Shown: piece after piece, positions 47,352 to 61,400 of the stretch
Numbering within the stretch: the stretch's first letter is position 1
How the letters are laid out: each line of letters opens with the position of its first letter
Origin: Gorsachius magnificus
Taxonomy: Eukaryota > Chordata > Aves > Pelecaniformes > Ardeidae
Reading direction: 5' to 3'
Length of the DNA stretch: 64,000 nt
Assembly: GCA_034008185.1 (NCBI GenBank)
Contig: CM067082.1
Span: 54,953,586 to 55,017,585 of the forward strand
Notes under the pieces: generated by a model
Told to the model about the DNA's origin: nothing
Seen by the model: only the letters and a program-made list of their open reading frames with translations
The model's database searches: none
Program-made: the position numbers and the translations under genes

Positions 47352-50300
47352 CAGGAGATGAGCTGTGCAAGTTGAAGCACAGGAGCAGAGATGGGACAGC
47401 CAGGAAGCCAACACCTGAGCTCAGCACCTCTGTGAACGCTTGAAGGAGACAGGAAGCGATTACAGGCAACATTCACAAATTCTTCACCAAAATAGAGCCA
47501 ACAGTTTCCCATGCCTTGCTAATTTTTGCCTGCCCTTAGTTTACTTTTTGTTTTGCTCGTCTTGGGCCCATGTCCTCATACAATGTTTTTTTCTTCAGAG
47601 AAAAAACAACTCAGAACCAGCAAAGCCCCAGTACCAGCTGGCATGAAGGCAAGCCCTTTCAGAAGAAGCATTAATAGGATGGGTACTGTCCAGTGGGAGC
47701 TTGGTTTTCCCAAAGAAGAGATACAGGAATAGCAAGCTTGAAATTACTGCAAAATAAGGAAATGCTTACTGAATACCCCTGTTTTTTCTTACCTCTCAAT
47801 AATTTTTTTTTTTTTTAAATAATGACTTCTCCAAACTGTCTGTTCAGAGAAGACATTGCAGTGTAAATTTTAAAATAACTTATGTGCAACAGCATTGAAA
47901 CATTTAACAAACAGCTACAGGAAAAAAAATATTTCCAAATAATTTTTGTCAAATCACTGAATATCCAAAGAAAAACAAATTCTGCTTGCGTACAGGGCAT
48001 CCACACATCTCACTTTAATTTAAGCAGAAGAAAATCTTTTTTTGTCCACAGAGGAGAAAAAAAGTTTGGAGAAATCACATTGGATTTGGTCCAAAAAGCA
48101 ACCAAGCAGCCTTCAGGCACTGCCTCCAACCCTGCAGTGCTGAAGAGACCTGCTCAGCTGGTGTTGGAGGTGAAATTTCTCAGACTCTTTAAAGTTTTAC
48201 CTCTGTACACTAGCAAAAGAATATCCACCATACTGAAGCAGGTCAGTGCTCAGCCATACCTAAACCTAATTAAGGCTCAGTGTTTCTGTGCCCTTATCTC
48301 TGACAGTTTAATCCAAAAAACCATATTCGGATTGGTACTACTGTATACTAACGTGATCAGTTCTTCTCGCCACTTATTTCAAAAAACTTTAAAAAATTAT
48401 GGTTAAGACAGAACTGCATTAATAAAATAACACAGAATTTTGCATGCTTATTCAAGAAATAGAAACTTCAGATTCAGTTTCCCCTCCTCTATGAAAAGGG
48501 TTTGAATTCTATCCCCCCTGCTCCCAAACAGCTTAGACTTACCCACCCTAAATCTACCAAGCTGCTCTTAGCCTGTGAACTTAGGGAACCATACAGAAAA
48601 TAATTTAGTAATTCAGTGATATAGAGGAGTCAGAAATAAACACACCAGTATAGACCCATGGCTAAAGCTTTCTTTTGAGTTTACAGGTTGGATTTTGCTT
48701 TTATGTTTCAAGGACATTTCTCCAGCTTCTTGTGGCAATTTACTATACTACTGAATCCAGTTACTAAGTTTTTTACCTAAGGATGACTAATGTCACTCTA
48801 CCTTCTGAGCAAATTTCATGAGAAAGGACTGTTTCCACTGACTTTTTGGAGAGGAGGATTGTGGGAAGGAGTGATGAGCTGCAAGCCATCAGGAGGGCTT
48901 TCCAGGCAGGTGCTCCAAGTCAGCAGAGATGTGGTGTCATGGAGTATGATTCAGACCCACCTCCCTGCTCTACAAACTTGTAATCATGGTAGGGTAGTGT
49001 ATTGACCTCAAATAACTTTCTTTTCAGCATGCTCTCAGGTCCCCACTCATCCCATCTTCTCTGCTCATGAGTTTACGCACCTGAATTCAGCCACACTTGG
49101 TGCTAGTCCTGTCCCTGCTTCAGCACCTCAAACTTCACCTTCATTGGTTCTAGTCCTTCTTTTTCTATAGTACACAGAACAGTTTTGTTGAAAAATGCAA
49201 ACAAAAACTTGGGAGCAAGAAACAAAATGTCAAAAACTGTCCCTTGGGCTACAAAGCAGCTCCTAGAAGAGCAGTGAAAATCAAAACTCACACAGCACTT
49301 AAAACAAGCCACGTGCACTTTCCAAAGGATGGTGCGAGGATTTTCTAAGTGCAGGAACATATCACTGTCTGCCTTGGTCCAGCTTAGCCCAGTTCCTCAA
49401 GTGGGAAGGCTCCTACTGATACCCACAGGGCCACCTTGCCCAGGTGAGCACCACCCATTTCAGTACAGCTCTGCAAAGTAATTTTTTTGCAGTTATAGGA
49501 TGGATCCCTTTCCTCAGCTCAGCATACCAGAAACACTCAGTTTTCATTTAAAAAAAAAAAAGTATATCATTTAAAAGGAATGTACAACCTGGAACAGATC
49601 CTCTTTTTGGAAATCTTTCATACATATGTAACAAGGAGATAAGGTGCTATTTATAAAGATCCTTCTGAATACCTTAATCAAGTAGGAATTGATGGATGGC
49701 AGAGATAAATATTTCCACCCTCTACATTTTTACCTGAAGTCAACAGCTTATACGTGAAAGTCTCCACAGGAGAAATACATTCCCTGTCTTCAGCAGCGCA
49801 CAGAAATTGTGCATTTTGTTACCTATGATCATCTCTCCTCATCTGCTTGATTGCTTACTTTAATCTTGAAATTGCAATGCCCAACCAAATTTCAAAGATT
49901 CACATTACATTCCAGAGCGTGGTGGTGGTTTTTAATTTTTAAATAACTTGCCTGCAATGCTGTGACTCAGAAGAAGTGTGAATGACAGAAGGAAACTTAT
50001 TAGATAAAAGACAGTTTGTTGGAGAGAGTAGGGAAAATGAATTCAGTCACAGGAACAGATCCAATGTTTTATTTTATTAGCAGAGATCCAGAAGCCTGCT
50101 TCCCACTCTGCTCCAGCTCATGCACTAATCACTCTTGTGAGGAACCCTTCAAGTCAAGGCCATACAAAACCTGAAAATGGATTAAATTTATCTCAAATAG
50201 TATAAGAGTACTCTCAAATTCAAGTCTAACTTAGGTTACAGCTTAAGGAAATCCATTCACCTCAGGGTATTCCAGAATGTGGAACTTTCCCAGCTTTTAT

Positions 50301-53300
50301 TGAAGTAGCCCTCTACTTTTGGGCTAGGTACCCAAAAGCACTTTGCCTTTAGGTACTCAGCAGCACTTCTCAGTCAATGCCTAGTCTGGAGTACTTTAGC
50401 AGAGTCTTACAGTACCTCATATGTACTTTGAACATTTTACTCAGAACTGCCCAAATCTTGGATATGCTAACCATGTGGGTCCCTAGTTTGAGCCTTTGCC
50501 TCTAGGATCCATTAATCATTTTTTTTTCCTACTGCCACAGCTAAAGAAGTCAGTTGTATTTGCACACACTGAGAACACAACCAAAGCAAGCCATGCAAAA
50601 AGTACAGCTGAAGCGGGAAAAGATAGTGCCCTTTTTGACTCAGCACACAAGTAGTTAAAGTGAAGCCATCAAAGTCCTGGGCACAAAAGTCATATTTTTC
50701 CTGAGTAAATTGAAGTTTGCATCGCTGACTTTTCAGACCACCACCACTGCCACAAGGCAAACTTGTGCAATGCTTGCTGCAGGGGCAAGAGCATACCTCC
50801 AGAGATCCCCACCAACCTAAACACTCCCTGATGCTGATACAGGCATGTCCTGTGCCCTTCTACACAACAGAAGAAACTTCTAAGTCCACATAATGCTTCT
50901 GTGCTGAACAAGTAATAGCAGGTGACACATCATGCGGGGCTAGAGCTAGACAGTGGCGATTTTTTTTTTAGCATTTGAGACACGCAAACTGTGGGGGAAG
51001 AAAAAGTTGTGAAGTGGATGTCTGGCATTGCTCAAAGGGGAGCCCAGGTGACAGAGGCTTGCAGCTTTGCAGTTGTAGGGAAGGCAAAGCCTGGGAGCTG
51101 CTGTGCAAACATGAGGTGGTGATGATTGGTGCCACAGAGGAAAGGGAGAGAGGGGAGGCTGGACCAAGGTGGGCTGCATAGCAGAGCTGAGTTTAAAAAG
51201 TTATCAGTTGTTAGTGATTCCAATGAATTATGAAGTATTTCTTCACAGGGTCTCACAATTTATGCCACTTCCTCACACTGAACCATTTGATATTTATTAA
51301 GAGAAAGCATGTTTTGATATCTCAATAAATCACTGAAGAGATCCATCTGCCATTACAAAGACACTTCAGCACACATGCAAAAAAGGAGAAAACTTGGTAG
51401 GAGATACTGAGTAGACAGAAGGTAGAAAGACAAGCTTATTTGGGCAAAATAAAGACCTGAGCTGGAGATTTCCATGTCCTCGGACTGTGTCCTGATCTAC
51501 AAGGCTGCCCAGTAAGAGAGAGATGATTCCTCCTTCTTCACTGAAATTTTGTAAGGAACAGGCTGGTTATGCTGTTTAGGGACAGGTCTCAGCTAACAGG
51601 TCCACATGGAGTGGACAGTCCAACACCTGGAGTTGGGTGACGAATTTACACCTAAATTGAAGTTAATTTTTAAAGGCAGCCACTCTAGTCTTACAGAAAT
51701 ATCTTATGCTGTATAACATAAAATGGTCAATTGAATGGAACAGTTCAGCATATCCAAAGAGGCAACAGTCTAAAAGGAATAACTCCAAAAAGAAGTTTAG
51801 AGTTCTTGAAGAAAAGAACAATTTTTTTAAAAATTTATTTCTACAGATTTCTTCTCACTCAAATTTTATTCAGCACTTCTAATATAAGAGGTTTAAAAAC
51901 TCCTTAATGAAAAGAAAATTCTGGTTTTCCTTCATAGAAATGTCACACAAAGAATATATTTATTCTCCTAACATAGGAAAATCGAACATTTAAACCCAGC
52001 TATAGAAAAAACCTTTTTATGAAATCCATTTAATTATTTTGCTGTCTAAACAAAACCCACAATATTAACTTATTTTTTTTCTATTTATTGAAAATGTTGG
52101 TGTTAATTAAAAAAATAAACAGAAATTCAGGAAGTTTTTTACTAAAGCAGGTTCCCAGCCCAATGACATTTTCCCTTTAGCAACAACTGTACCCACAAAC
52201 TTGGAGGCTCTGGTTAATACATCTGGAATCTGCAGCTGCATTAGGACTTCAGCAGAAGGTAAGGATCACAGTTACTCAGTACTTGCATCATATTTGGTGG
52301 CCTGAAAGTTTTACTAGCACCTGGAAAGGAAATAATTGACAAATCAAATATATACTAAAGTAATACCTTCTGCTTCCAAGGTAAAGGCATAGGGTTTGTG
52401 GCCGAAATAGCCAGATACAGTCAAGTGTTTTAGCAAGTTACCCCAGAGAAGGAATAAAATTAGCTGACCTCCTCACATAAATGGCAGATGAAGTATTCTG
52501 GAAGAAAGGAAAAAAAATAGGCCTGATTTACTCCAGATTTAATCTGATTTCGAAGAATGTGAACTTGGCTTAGGCTGTCTGTAACACATACTTGTCAAAT
52601 ATGAAAAGGGTAAAAGCACATGCCACATCAAAACTAAGCTACAAAACATCTTGCAGTTCCCAGGTTACACAGGAATCCTTTTTTGCCTCCAAGCTAAATG
52701 CAGAAGAAAAGAAATTAATCCAGGGCTGCCAGATATGTCATCTCCAGCCCATTTGACAACTGGTATTACAACAAGCAGCCTATTATGTCATTTTCTTGCT
52801 TCCTGTCTTCCAAAGCTACGTGTAGCTTTCCCAGGTCCTCTGAGTGCAAGAAGCATCACATCAAATGAAATAACTGGGGTAATGCCAAGATAATTTCAGG
52901 TTGTGAAACAGATCCACAAGGTACAGCTGGGGAAAAGCTGTAAACTGAGCAAAAAGACTGCAGAATTAATGCAGGTACAGAGTATTTTACACAAGCTGTT
53001 GTGTGAGAAGCAGTTGCCTTGGAAAATCAAAGCAAAGTTTTCTAGAAACTCCAGTTATCACGCAGAATAAAATTCTTAAAGTTTGTTTTACTGAGCAGGA
53101 GCAAACAGACAGGACAGAGCTGGACTCGTCTCTGCCTCATCCTCATGACTCCGAGCTGAGTGCATCTCCCCTCATCACAAACCTTATGATTAAAATGAAA
53201 AGTAGCACCCAGAGGAGAGAAATCCTTAGTGTCAGTATGGCTGCATGTCTAATCAGTAGTGGCAGTCCATAATTCAGTTATTTAGACATGAATGACCTTG

Positions 53301-53340
53301 GGTAGCTTTTGGTTTTGGAGCATGAGGCCTGAAACTAAAT

Positions 53341-53670
53341 CCCAGAATCACAGAATGGTTTGGGTTGGAAAGGCTTTCAAAGATCATCTAGTCCAACCTC
53401 CCTGCCATGGACAGGGAAGTCATTCACTGATCAGGTTGTTCAAAGCCCCCTCCAACCCGACCTTGAACACTGCCAATGGTGGGGAATCTACAGCTTCTCT
53501 GGGCAACCTGTTCCAGTGTCTCGCCACCCTCATCATGAAAAATTTCTTCCTTATGTCTAGTCTAAATCGACCCTCTTTCCGTTTAAAACTGTTGCCCCTT
53601 GTCCTGTCACTACAGGCCCTGATAAAAAGTCTCTCTCTATCTTTCTTATATAAATACCCTAAAGATTGCA
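53341..53670 (-). mobile_element. 5'-truncated CR1 LINE, minus strand
   Basis: The plus strand starts with the inverted CR1 3' end (CCCAGAATCACAGAATGG, GGTTTGGGTTGGAAAGG, ATCATCTAGTCCAACCTCC). The minus strand (53677 to 53420) keeps about 85 codons of the ORF2 tail open, with [20 protein letters not shown] and [12 protein letters not shown]. The 5' truncation point is near 53670. It is slightly more diverged than the copy at 45.0 kb. Confidence 0.95.
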
Positions 53671-54851
53671 AGTACAAGGCAAAGGTGCACCATGCTGTGT
53701 AACAGTTATGTTCCTTCCATAAGAGATTCTCAGAGTGCTTAATAAATATCTGTTGAGCTTCATAGCACCCTGGGAGATGAGCATGACATTTTATGGAGGG
53801 ATGAATTGAGGCACGGAAAGATTAATTGACTTGCCATACACTGACTTTGCATCAAGCATCTGTCAGATATTTTGAAATGCACAGATTACTTCAGTTTCTC
53901 AAGGGAAGTCAAAGCTCCAGTGACTTCTGCACAGTTATGCCTACAGGCACCTGCTGAGGATCAGACCAAAGCAATGAGATTGCTCTGTAGAAATGAAACA
54001 AAACAGCAGAGATTTGGTCCCAGTAAAATTTAGATCTGAGCACCTAATTCATATGTCTAAGATTAAAAGATTGGCCCCATGCAGTACATGCTGAAAAGTT
54101 TCTTCAGGAGCATGATTTCCAGTCAAAAGATTTAAAGTTGAGGTTTCACAAAAAAACCCCTAGTTTTCAGAATATGGAAAAAATCTCCCAGACTTTTTCT
54201 TATGTTGCATATCAGTATTTTTATTGCTGTAGAGGTCCAAATTCAATGTTACCTAAGCATGTGCAAACATCTAAGTGTACAAGTTGTCCAACAGAAGTTC
54301 AAGTTTGACAGTATAAAGGTGATATAACAAATCACTTTCATTTACAGGGTCTTGAACATGCATTTTCCAAAATTAATCCATGTTCATCTTTCTATTGTTC
54401 CTTTTGTTCTGTACTGTTGTTGTAGAACAAAGGTGTATGAAAAAAGGGTTTGACACGGTATCCTCTACGTTCAATTCAGATGACTTGAATAAAAAATTAT
54501 TCAGCACTAATCAAAGCTAACAGTTTCAAACAGTTTTCACAGAAGCCCAATGGGTGACACTTACATCAAAACACATTAATACTTTAGAAAGAACATTTTG
54601 TATTGGCATGCAGTATTATCTTAAAAGGCATAGAAACCACACCTTTCTCAGACATTGCAATCAGTATTTCACAGACAAACTAAGCCACTAAGCAAAGCAA
54701 GAAATACTGCCCAGACTGTCCATTTATTTGAAGAAGTATTTCCACTGAAATGAATGTAGTCTGAATTGTCAAGATAATATTATGGGGAAAAAAACAGTCA
54801 CAGTCTCCATGGAAATGATGCATAAAGAGCAAAAACACAGGCTGAACAATA

Positions 54852-54904
54852 TGGGGTGGGTTTTTGTTTCATTTGGGTTTTTGGGGGTTTGTTTTGTTTT
54901 TGGG

Positions 54905-54936
<32 letters not shown>
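54852..54936. repeat. G/T-rich tract ending in 30 T
   Basis: Runs GGGG, GGG, GGG, GGGGG and GGGGG separated by T-rich loops, then an uninterrupted T30 (54907-54936). On the minus strand this is A30 followed by C-rich runs. The G runs could in principle form a loose G-quadruplex on the plus strand. Confidence 0.9.
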
Positions 54937-54941
<5 letters not shown>

Positions 54942-57812
54942 AAGAAAACAGTTTTGTTATGTGGTTATTAGAAATGTTTGGAGTCTCCCTTGTGACAACG
55001 AGGTCTAGTGGCCCTTAAAAGACTTTCAGCTCTAGGCCTCAAAGTGCTTGAGATGTTCACATATCTCCCCTTTGCAGGTGAATACAAGCTTTACAGACAT
55101 TTACCTCAAGCAATTTACGTGTAAATAATTTCCTTTATACAATTTGTGTTCAAGCTGTCTTCCAAATGGTCACGAGTATACCCTAACTGGTTCACGTCAC
55201 TTATTTTTTTTTAGTGGTACATGGCTAAAAATAAATTGCTATGGTCTATTAACATTAAAAAAATCCACCTAAATCCACAGGCTATTTTTAATAAGCTTTT
55301 TTTTTCTAGTCCTGAGGAAATTCTATTTCATATTCATATTTACATTTTAAATCCTCACCCCCCTTTTTTCTGTTTTGTGGAGTCCAACTACAAAGCACAA
55401 GCTAAGTCGCCAGGGTTTGGAGCATTTTTTAGGTGGGTTGTTTGCTTGTTTTAGAAAGGTACTGTCAAAGACTTAACCAATTTATGTAGCCTACCTATTC
55501 CTCTGGAAAAGGATGTGCCTATCTGACACCAGACAAGAAGATTTATCTCACTTTTGCCAGCATTAATCTAAGCTGGACTCCACTGGCAATGCTTGAGATC
55601 AAATGATTTGCATACCTGCTTACATCTCAGTTGCAGAAGCTGAAACAGTCAGCTGCAAAACACTGGTGTAATTCTGTTCTTAACATTTAACTCTTTCATC
55701 TCTTACTTGGTCTTGTGATTCCCTTTTGTGTTGCCTATTCACAGACTGCCTTGCTGTGTTGGAAGATAAATGCAGAAAGAGAAGCTACTGATTGATATAT
55801 GGCAAACAACACCTAATTCTATTTATTTCCTTCCTAAAGTACTGGAGAGTTGGCTCCACCTTACATTCTCTGCCTTCAGTTCATGAAAAATAACTGTTGC
55901 ATAAGTTGTGAATAATATTGTGTTATATAAATATCTTGTAGTATATGAACATGAAAGTGTATATTTATGGAGTGGAAAATGCGTAAAAAGCCAATTGCTT
56001 TCTTCCCCTTTAACTTAGTGGGAGTTTTCTCCAACAGTTTTTTCCTAACTATATTGTTTAAAGCTTAAGCATTTTCCAAGCAGATTTGGGAAAGCTGGCA
56101 GAATTCCTTTAACTTTAAACCTCACAAAATTAGTGTCATTGCTCCCCAGCTTCTTATGTCCTCACAGATATGAGCTACGTAAGAAGTCTCTTGCTACCAT
56201 GCTGCTTGTCAAATTATTAGTGCTATATGCGAAATCTAAACCAGTAATGAGACAAGGAAGCCTGGGAGACGTATGCTAGAGTAACAATATCATGTTGGTG
56301 CTGCATTCAAGTATTCCCTAGCTCTTACAGAAGTGATGGCTAATTCTCTGTCAAACAGGATCTGTGCTATTAAGCTGACTTCCCTGTGTTCCTTTACACA
56401 GTATTGTGAAAGTCCTTTATTTTCCAGCTGGGTTGTTTTCCTTGGATGTTGCTTTATTAATGTGCATATCCCCTCTGCTTTGCTCATGCAAAAAGCTAAA
56501 GTAGAAAGCCAGGAAGAAAACTGCCATAATTACCATTCTGTACTTTTACTCTCTGAAGGGACTAACTGGCATAAGAGATTTGTAAGAGCTTTTATATATT
56601 TCTGAATCCAGTGTAAGGCAGTTGTCTATTGTTTGCCCATAATTCTGTTCTTGTCTTTTTCCTTAGTCTTTTATGCTTAGGTTTTGCCTATTTTAGAAGA
56701 GATACACGTTTCTTTTAAAAGAAAATATTATTCACTTTCAGTGCTGTAGCAAAGTCTGAGGTAACTTAATCCAGTTGTTTACAAAGGCAAACCAAAGTGG
56801 TTTAAGGGTGCCCCTTGCTACTTTGGGCAAGGTAGACCTGCCTTCCCCCGAGGCTTGCCTTCATCTTTCCCTTCAAACATTCACATTTTACTGAGGTACA
56901 ACAATAAAGAAGCCAGCCTGCAATGTCACCACCTCAAGGTACTTCCATGATTTAATTAAAACACACCTTTCTGAAAACTCAATCATCAAGATCGCTTTTC
57001 TCCTTAGCAAGACATAAAAATGCTTTTGGACAAAACAGAAAGGAAGAGACCAAACTAAAAGCTGTGGCTCAAATTAGTTATGAAAACCAAGGAAGTGAAA
57101 CTGCCTCAGGACCTCTTTCATGCATGATTTTTATCTGTCTCTAGAAGCATGGATAGCAGCTATTTGTTACAGCTTCTATCTACTACAGCAGCAGCCTTTC
57201 CCTGTATCTCATGAGTTTATTACCTAACAGAATTACCCCTTATGTAACACACTGCCAAAACTGCAACTCTTCAGCAACCAAACAGATATAAGCGTGGCAC
57301 TGATCAGAGCATACGTTCGCACCACCATCACCAGAGAAGCTTCATATTAATGTAACTTGTCAGCACAAACACAAAATAGCCTTGCAAATAAGAGAAGCCA
57401 AAGGTGAGAAAGCCATGAAGAGAAGATAGGACACTTCAGTTCAATTGCAAGCAGTTAAGCTGTCCTTTGATTCCTGCACTTGTTTCTCTTCTCGCATGGA
57501 AAGGCAAACTTCTCACAGCTGCTGCTCTACACTGCATTCACCACAGACACGGCCATGGGACCCTTGTACCTCAAGGCCATCAACACTTCAGCCAAGCCAA
57601 AATGCAGTAAGGTATGAAAGGAGCCATCAGTCCATACCACTTGCCTCTGCTCCTCGAGAAGAGGTCAGTTACCTCGTGGGGAGAGGTGGGAGCTGCAGTG
57701 GAGGTGGCACCAAACAGGCACCGGTTAACCGGAGAGGCTCTGACCAGCGGGAGAGAGATTGTGCTGTGGAGCATGCAAGAAGTGTCAAGCTGTAAATCAC
57801 AACTACGTGGCA

Positions 57813-57826
57813 GTTGCTGTGGTAAC
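57813..57826 (+). promoter_or_regulatory. RFX X-box-like motif
   Basis: GTTGCTGTGGTAAC has both half sites intact (GTTGCT and GGTAAC) and one mismatch in the centre against GTTGCYATGGYAAC. It is the best of the three X-box-like sites in the window by half-site quality. Motif evidence only. Confidence 0.35.
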
Positions 57827-58405
57827 CACACCTTTTTTAAAGATCAGTTGGCAGATAAAACAGTTACACATCACATCCGTCCCTTGCGCATAGGTGAAAC
57901 CTGCAAAAGTATGCGCCTCTCGTTTTGCATAAGCACTTATTTTCCTTCCATGAATTCTCAACTACCACCTCTCTGAGTACGCAAGACAAATCTGCAGGGA
58001 AGCAGAAAGAGGAGGATGAAGGAAATAGACTGGATTCCTTGATTTCTCTGTACAGCTGTGAATAGCAGCAGCTACTCAGACAGAGATCTTCCATCCTCTA
58101 TTGCCTTTTTTTCCTTTCCTGTTTTTCTCAAGCTTATGAATGCACCATTCCTAACTTAAATTCCAGCTGAGCTGTCTTGTTTGTTTTGATACATAGACAG
58201 TTATCTTTCGTGAGTTTACAGGAAAAAAACCCAAACCTGTTAACATATTACAGTGCTGCTAGGAAGCTTTTTTTGTTTTCTTATTATTAGTAGATACTTT
58301 GCTAAATGTATCGGTACAATTCCTTATCAATTAAAGAATCCCCTACAGCACAATAAATGCTGATGCAGAGGACAGATGCAGGACCTATATTTGAACCTGA
58401 TCCCC

Positions 58406-58428
58406 CTAAGTCACTCTTAGTGACTTAG
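58406..58428. repeat. Perfect hairpin, 10-bp stem
   Basis: CTAAGTCACT, loop CTT, AGTGACTTAG. Not followed by a T run. No function assigned. Confidence 0.85.
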
Positions 58429-61400
58429 TTTGACATGAATAAACCACTGACACCATTTTGTGTTCCACATGATGGAACCATCACTGCAGCCTCTCCTTTG
58501 AGCTTTGTTTTGGTGTACTGGATCTGCTCTCCTCCAAGTCACTTAGAAAAGGCAGAAATGAGACTGGCAACCCAGACACAGCCATAACCAAGATTACCCA
58601 TCAGGTCACACAAGGACCAAACTCAAACAGGTATTTCTGTTACGTTGACACCTAAGAACAATTTGTCCTACAAGAGACTTCATGATGCACCACAAACCAA
58701 CCTAACACAGCCAAAGAGCTTATGGATGGATTGATTTACGTATACTATATTCTTATATATGCCCAGGGATGCTACATATTTGTTAATGGATGAATTATCA
58801 CACAAACCGCAAAGCTAGCTGCTGCTGAAGGCCACTTCAGTGTGGTTCACTAAACCTGTAAGCATGACACAACATATGGCAGGCTCAAATGTAAAATGCA
58901 GTTTTCAACACTGAGCTCAATATGTGTAGATATTTAGCTTACTGTCCTCAGGATCTTGAAAACAGAAAGCTTATCTACGCTATCATGGGATGTGAAAACA
59001 GGTCTGTGAACTGCTCTTTAGTATTAATCAGTATTAAGTCAAAAGGAAGAAAATTACAAGCCAATGATAGGCTGCTTCTGTCATTAAGAAAATCCAAAGT
59101 ATAACAAAACACAGCCCACAGCCATTTCTATTTTTCTTAGGGGGGAAAACACGGCAGAAAACAAGCCAAGCATGCCTTCTGCTAATCTAGATAAATATAT
59201 TAGGAATTTATTTAGGAGATATCTTAAAGAAATAAATGCATTATAGCAGAGCTGAGAGTGAGACTTTGCATACCTGGTTGTTCACCACCAGAAAGGTGAT
59301 TTGTGACCAAACCAACTAAATGTCAGAGGTCAAGAAGCTTGCAGAATCAGAACTGAAAGTGAGGGTTTGGTAGAAACTGGCACTAGTGGTTGAAATACTG
59401 CCACAATTTACACAGCATCTATATGGCTTATGCATGAGAATTAAGGACTGAATTTATTCTCTGATTGATATGCAGAAAGAGGAGACAAATTTGAACCGAT
59501 GTTGCTATTGCAATTTCTTCATTTTGAAGGAAGAAAATAAAGCAACCAAAGCTTTTTCAAGCTGATACACAGGAAGGAGATAAACGTGCATACCCACCAC
59601 CAGTTGTGCCAGGGGAAGCTCACACCTCCTTCCTGCCAGCCCATCCCAGCTGCTCACTAGCACCTGGTGCTGGGGATTTCTGCCTTCCTCAAATCCCCTT
59701 CCATCAAAACACACAAAGACAGGTCTTCGCAGCACATCCCAACCCAGATAGCTTTGCCCAAGTTGGAAGCATTGCCCACTTGCACAGCTCAGCCATCAAA
59801 AATGAGGGGGAGCAACACTGGCACAGGGTAGGGAAAACAAGGCGGGTTAGCAGGCGGAGGCTTCCTGCCTGCAATCTAAGCATTGGCAAGACTACTACTT
59901 TTTTTTCCCATTTACTTAAACTTTAAGTATTTCTGCAAATGAACATCTCAAAGAGTTAATCTAATACTGAGAAACAGTCTTGAGGATTATTTCACAGGCA
60001 GAGTATAGCCTACCTTTCCAAAAGAGCAAGTATCTGTCAGTGAGCCAGCAGCCCAGAGGGCAATATTCCACTCAGGAAAGATGGTGCATCTTCACTGACT
60101 TTGTCCTTTAACAAGGAAGATCCTGCAAGGATCTTCTGCGTCTGCGATAGATGATCATTCCTCATCCACTCTGGGAGGTGGTTCTCATTGTCTTCATTTC
60201 ATATAATACACTCCCCAAGGCATCTATTTAACTTCCCCTTTATCTGATGAGTGTTCTTTTTGTTTTCTAGGTAGAGTCTTTTTATGATCTCAACTACCAG
60301 AAAACAGCCAGATACATTAAGTAGGTAAGGCTGTGTAGATTTGGGGAAAAAATTAGCCGCAAACCAAAAAGCAAACAAGCCCCACTAAGTCTCCTAGCTC
60401 TTCCATTGTCTGTCCTACCAAGAGACCACAAATCAAAACATCCAAAACAGCAATAGTGCTTTATTTCACTTATATGTTATTAACATTATGCCCTACTCAT
60501 TGATTTTAATAGCAGAGAATTAAGCTGTACTGTAAGGTTATTTGGGTCTCTTGCAAAGCTGGGATTTCTATCTTATTTATCTCTTGAATGCATAACTATG
60601 TTTACTTCCAATGTAACCACATTTACTTTCATCAGGAGGGAATCTGGCTTATTATCTCAAATGTTATTGCCGTAAAGTAATTGCACAAAAATGCCAATGA
60701 GAAAAGCCTTCTCCTGTTCATAAGGCAGAGGTTATTTTGCTCTAATGAACTTGCCTGTTAGTGGAAAAGGGAAAAACGTAAGAAGAGTGCCCTCCAAAAA
60801 GGAAACAAAACAGAAAACATTTCAAGAGACACCCTGACTGTTGCCATGACACATTTGTACGATTAATGATTTCTGACTACACTATCCTAAATACCAAAAC
60901 CATTTCTAATGCTGTTGCTATAACAAAGCACCCCGCTTCTACAGTGGGAAAGACCTTCTTTCCCCCTTTTTCACTAGTGGTTCACATACAGCATGCCTTC
61001 AAGCCCTGTTAAAGCCTGAAAAACACAGTACTTTTTCACTGACAATTCCACTATTGATTCAATAGCATTCAAGTTATTATTAGGCTCCTTCTATGGATGC
61101 ATCATCACCAGAACCCTGCTGGCTTCCAATGGTAATAGTCCACCCCTGTTAGACTAAAATTGTCAATACCTCAAATCAAAATAGTTGAGACCGACTTAGA
61201 TCAATAGAGCTGATGGATGATGCACACTCCTACCTCCCTTAGAGAGCAAGATTGTTAATATAAGTGATTTTAGGGGTATTTCATTCTGTAGTTCCTACAG
61301 CCCAGTCATTAACACTCCAGGATAATTGGGGTTGAAGGATTATTGAAGGGAGGACTGTGCAACTGAACTGAGGTGATTCTTTCCCCACATTTGCTTCCAA

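Larger units (their letters stand above)
45436..53340. other. Noncoding DNA, no gene recognised
   Basis: Contains the longest open frame of the window (47882-48406, plus, 174 codons). Its product is rich in Lys, Ser and Leu without any recognisable domain, so I treat it as chance. The stretch 46600-46990 has a mixed-composition texture with few simple runs, an ATTTGCAT octamer (46650) and an X-box-like site. It may be a conserved noncoding element, but this is only an impression. Confidence 0.5.

Noticed and set aside
47882..48406. Longest open frame, 174 codons on the plus strand
   Set aside because: No recognisable domain or biased codon pattern. Frames of this length occur by chance in 64 kb, and it lies just after a T14/AT-rich stretch with no supporting splice or promoter evidence.
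58406..58428. Perfect 10-bp hairpin considered as a microRNA precursor or terminator
   Set aside because: The stem is far too short for a microRNA precursor and there is no following T run. Stems of this size are expected occasionally by chance.
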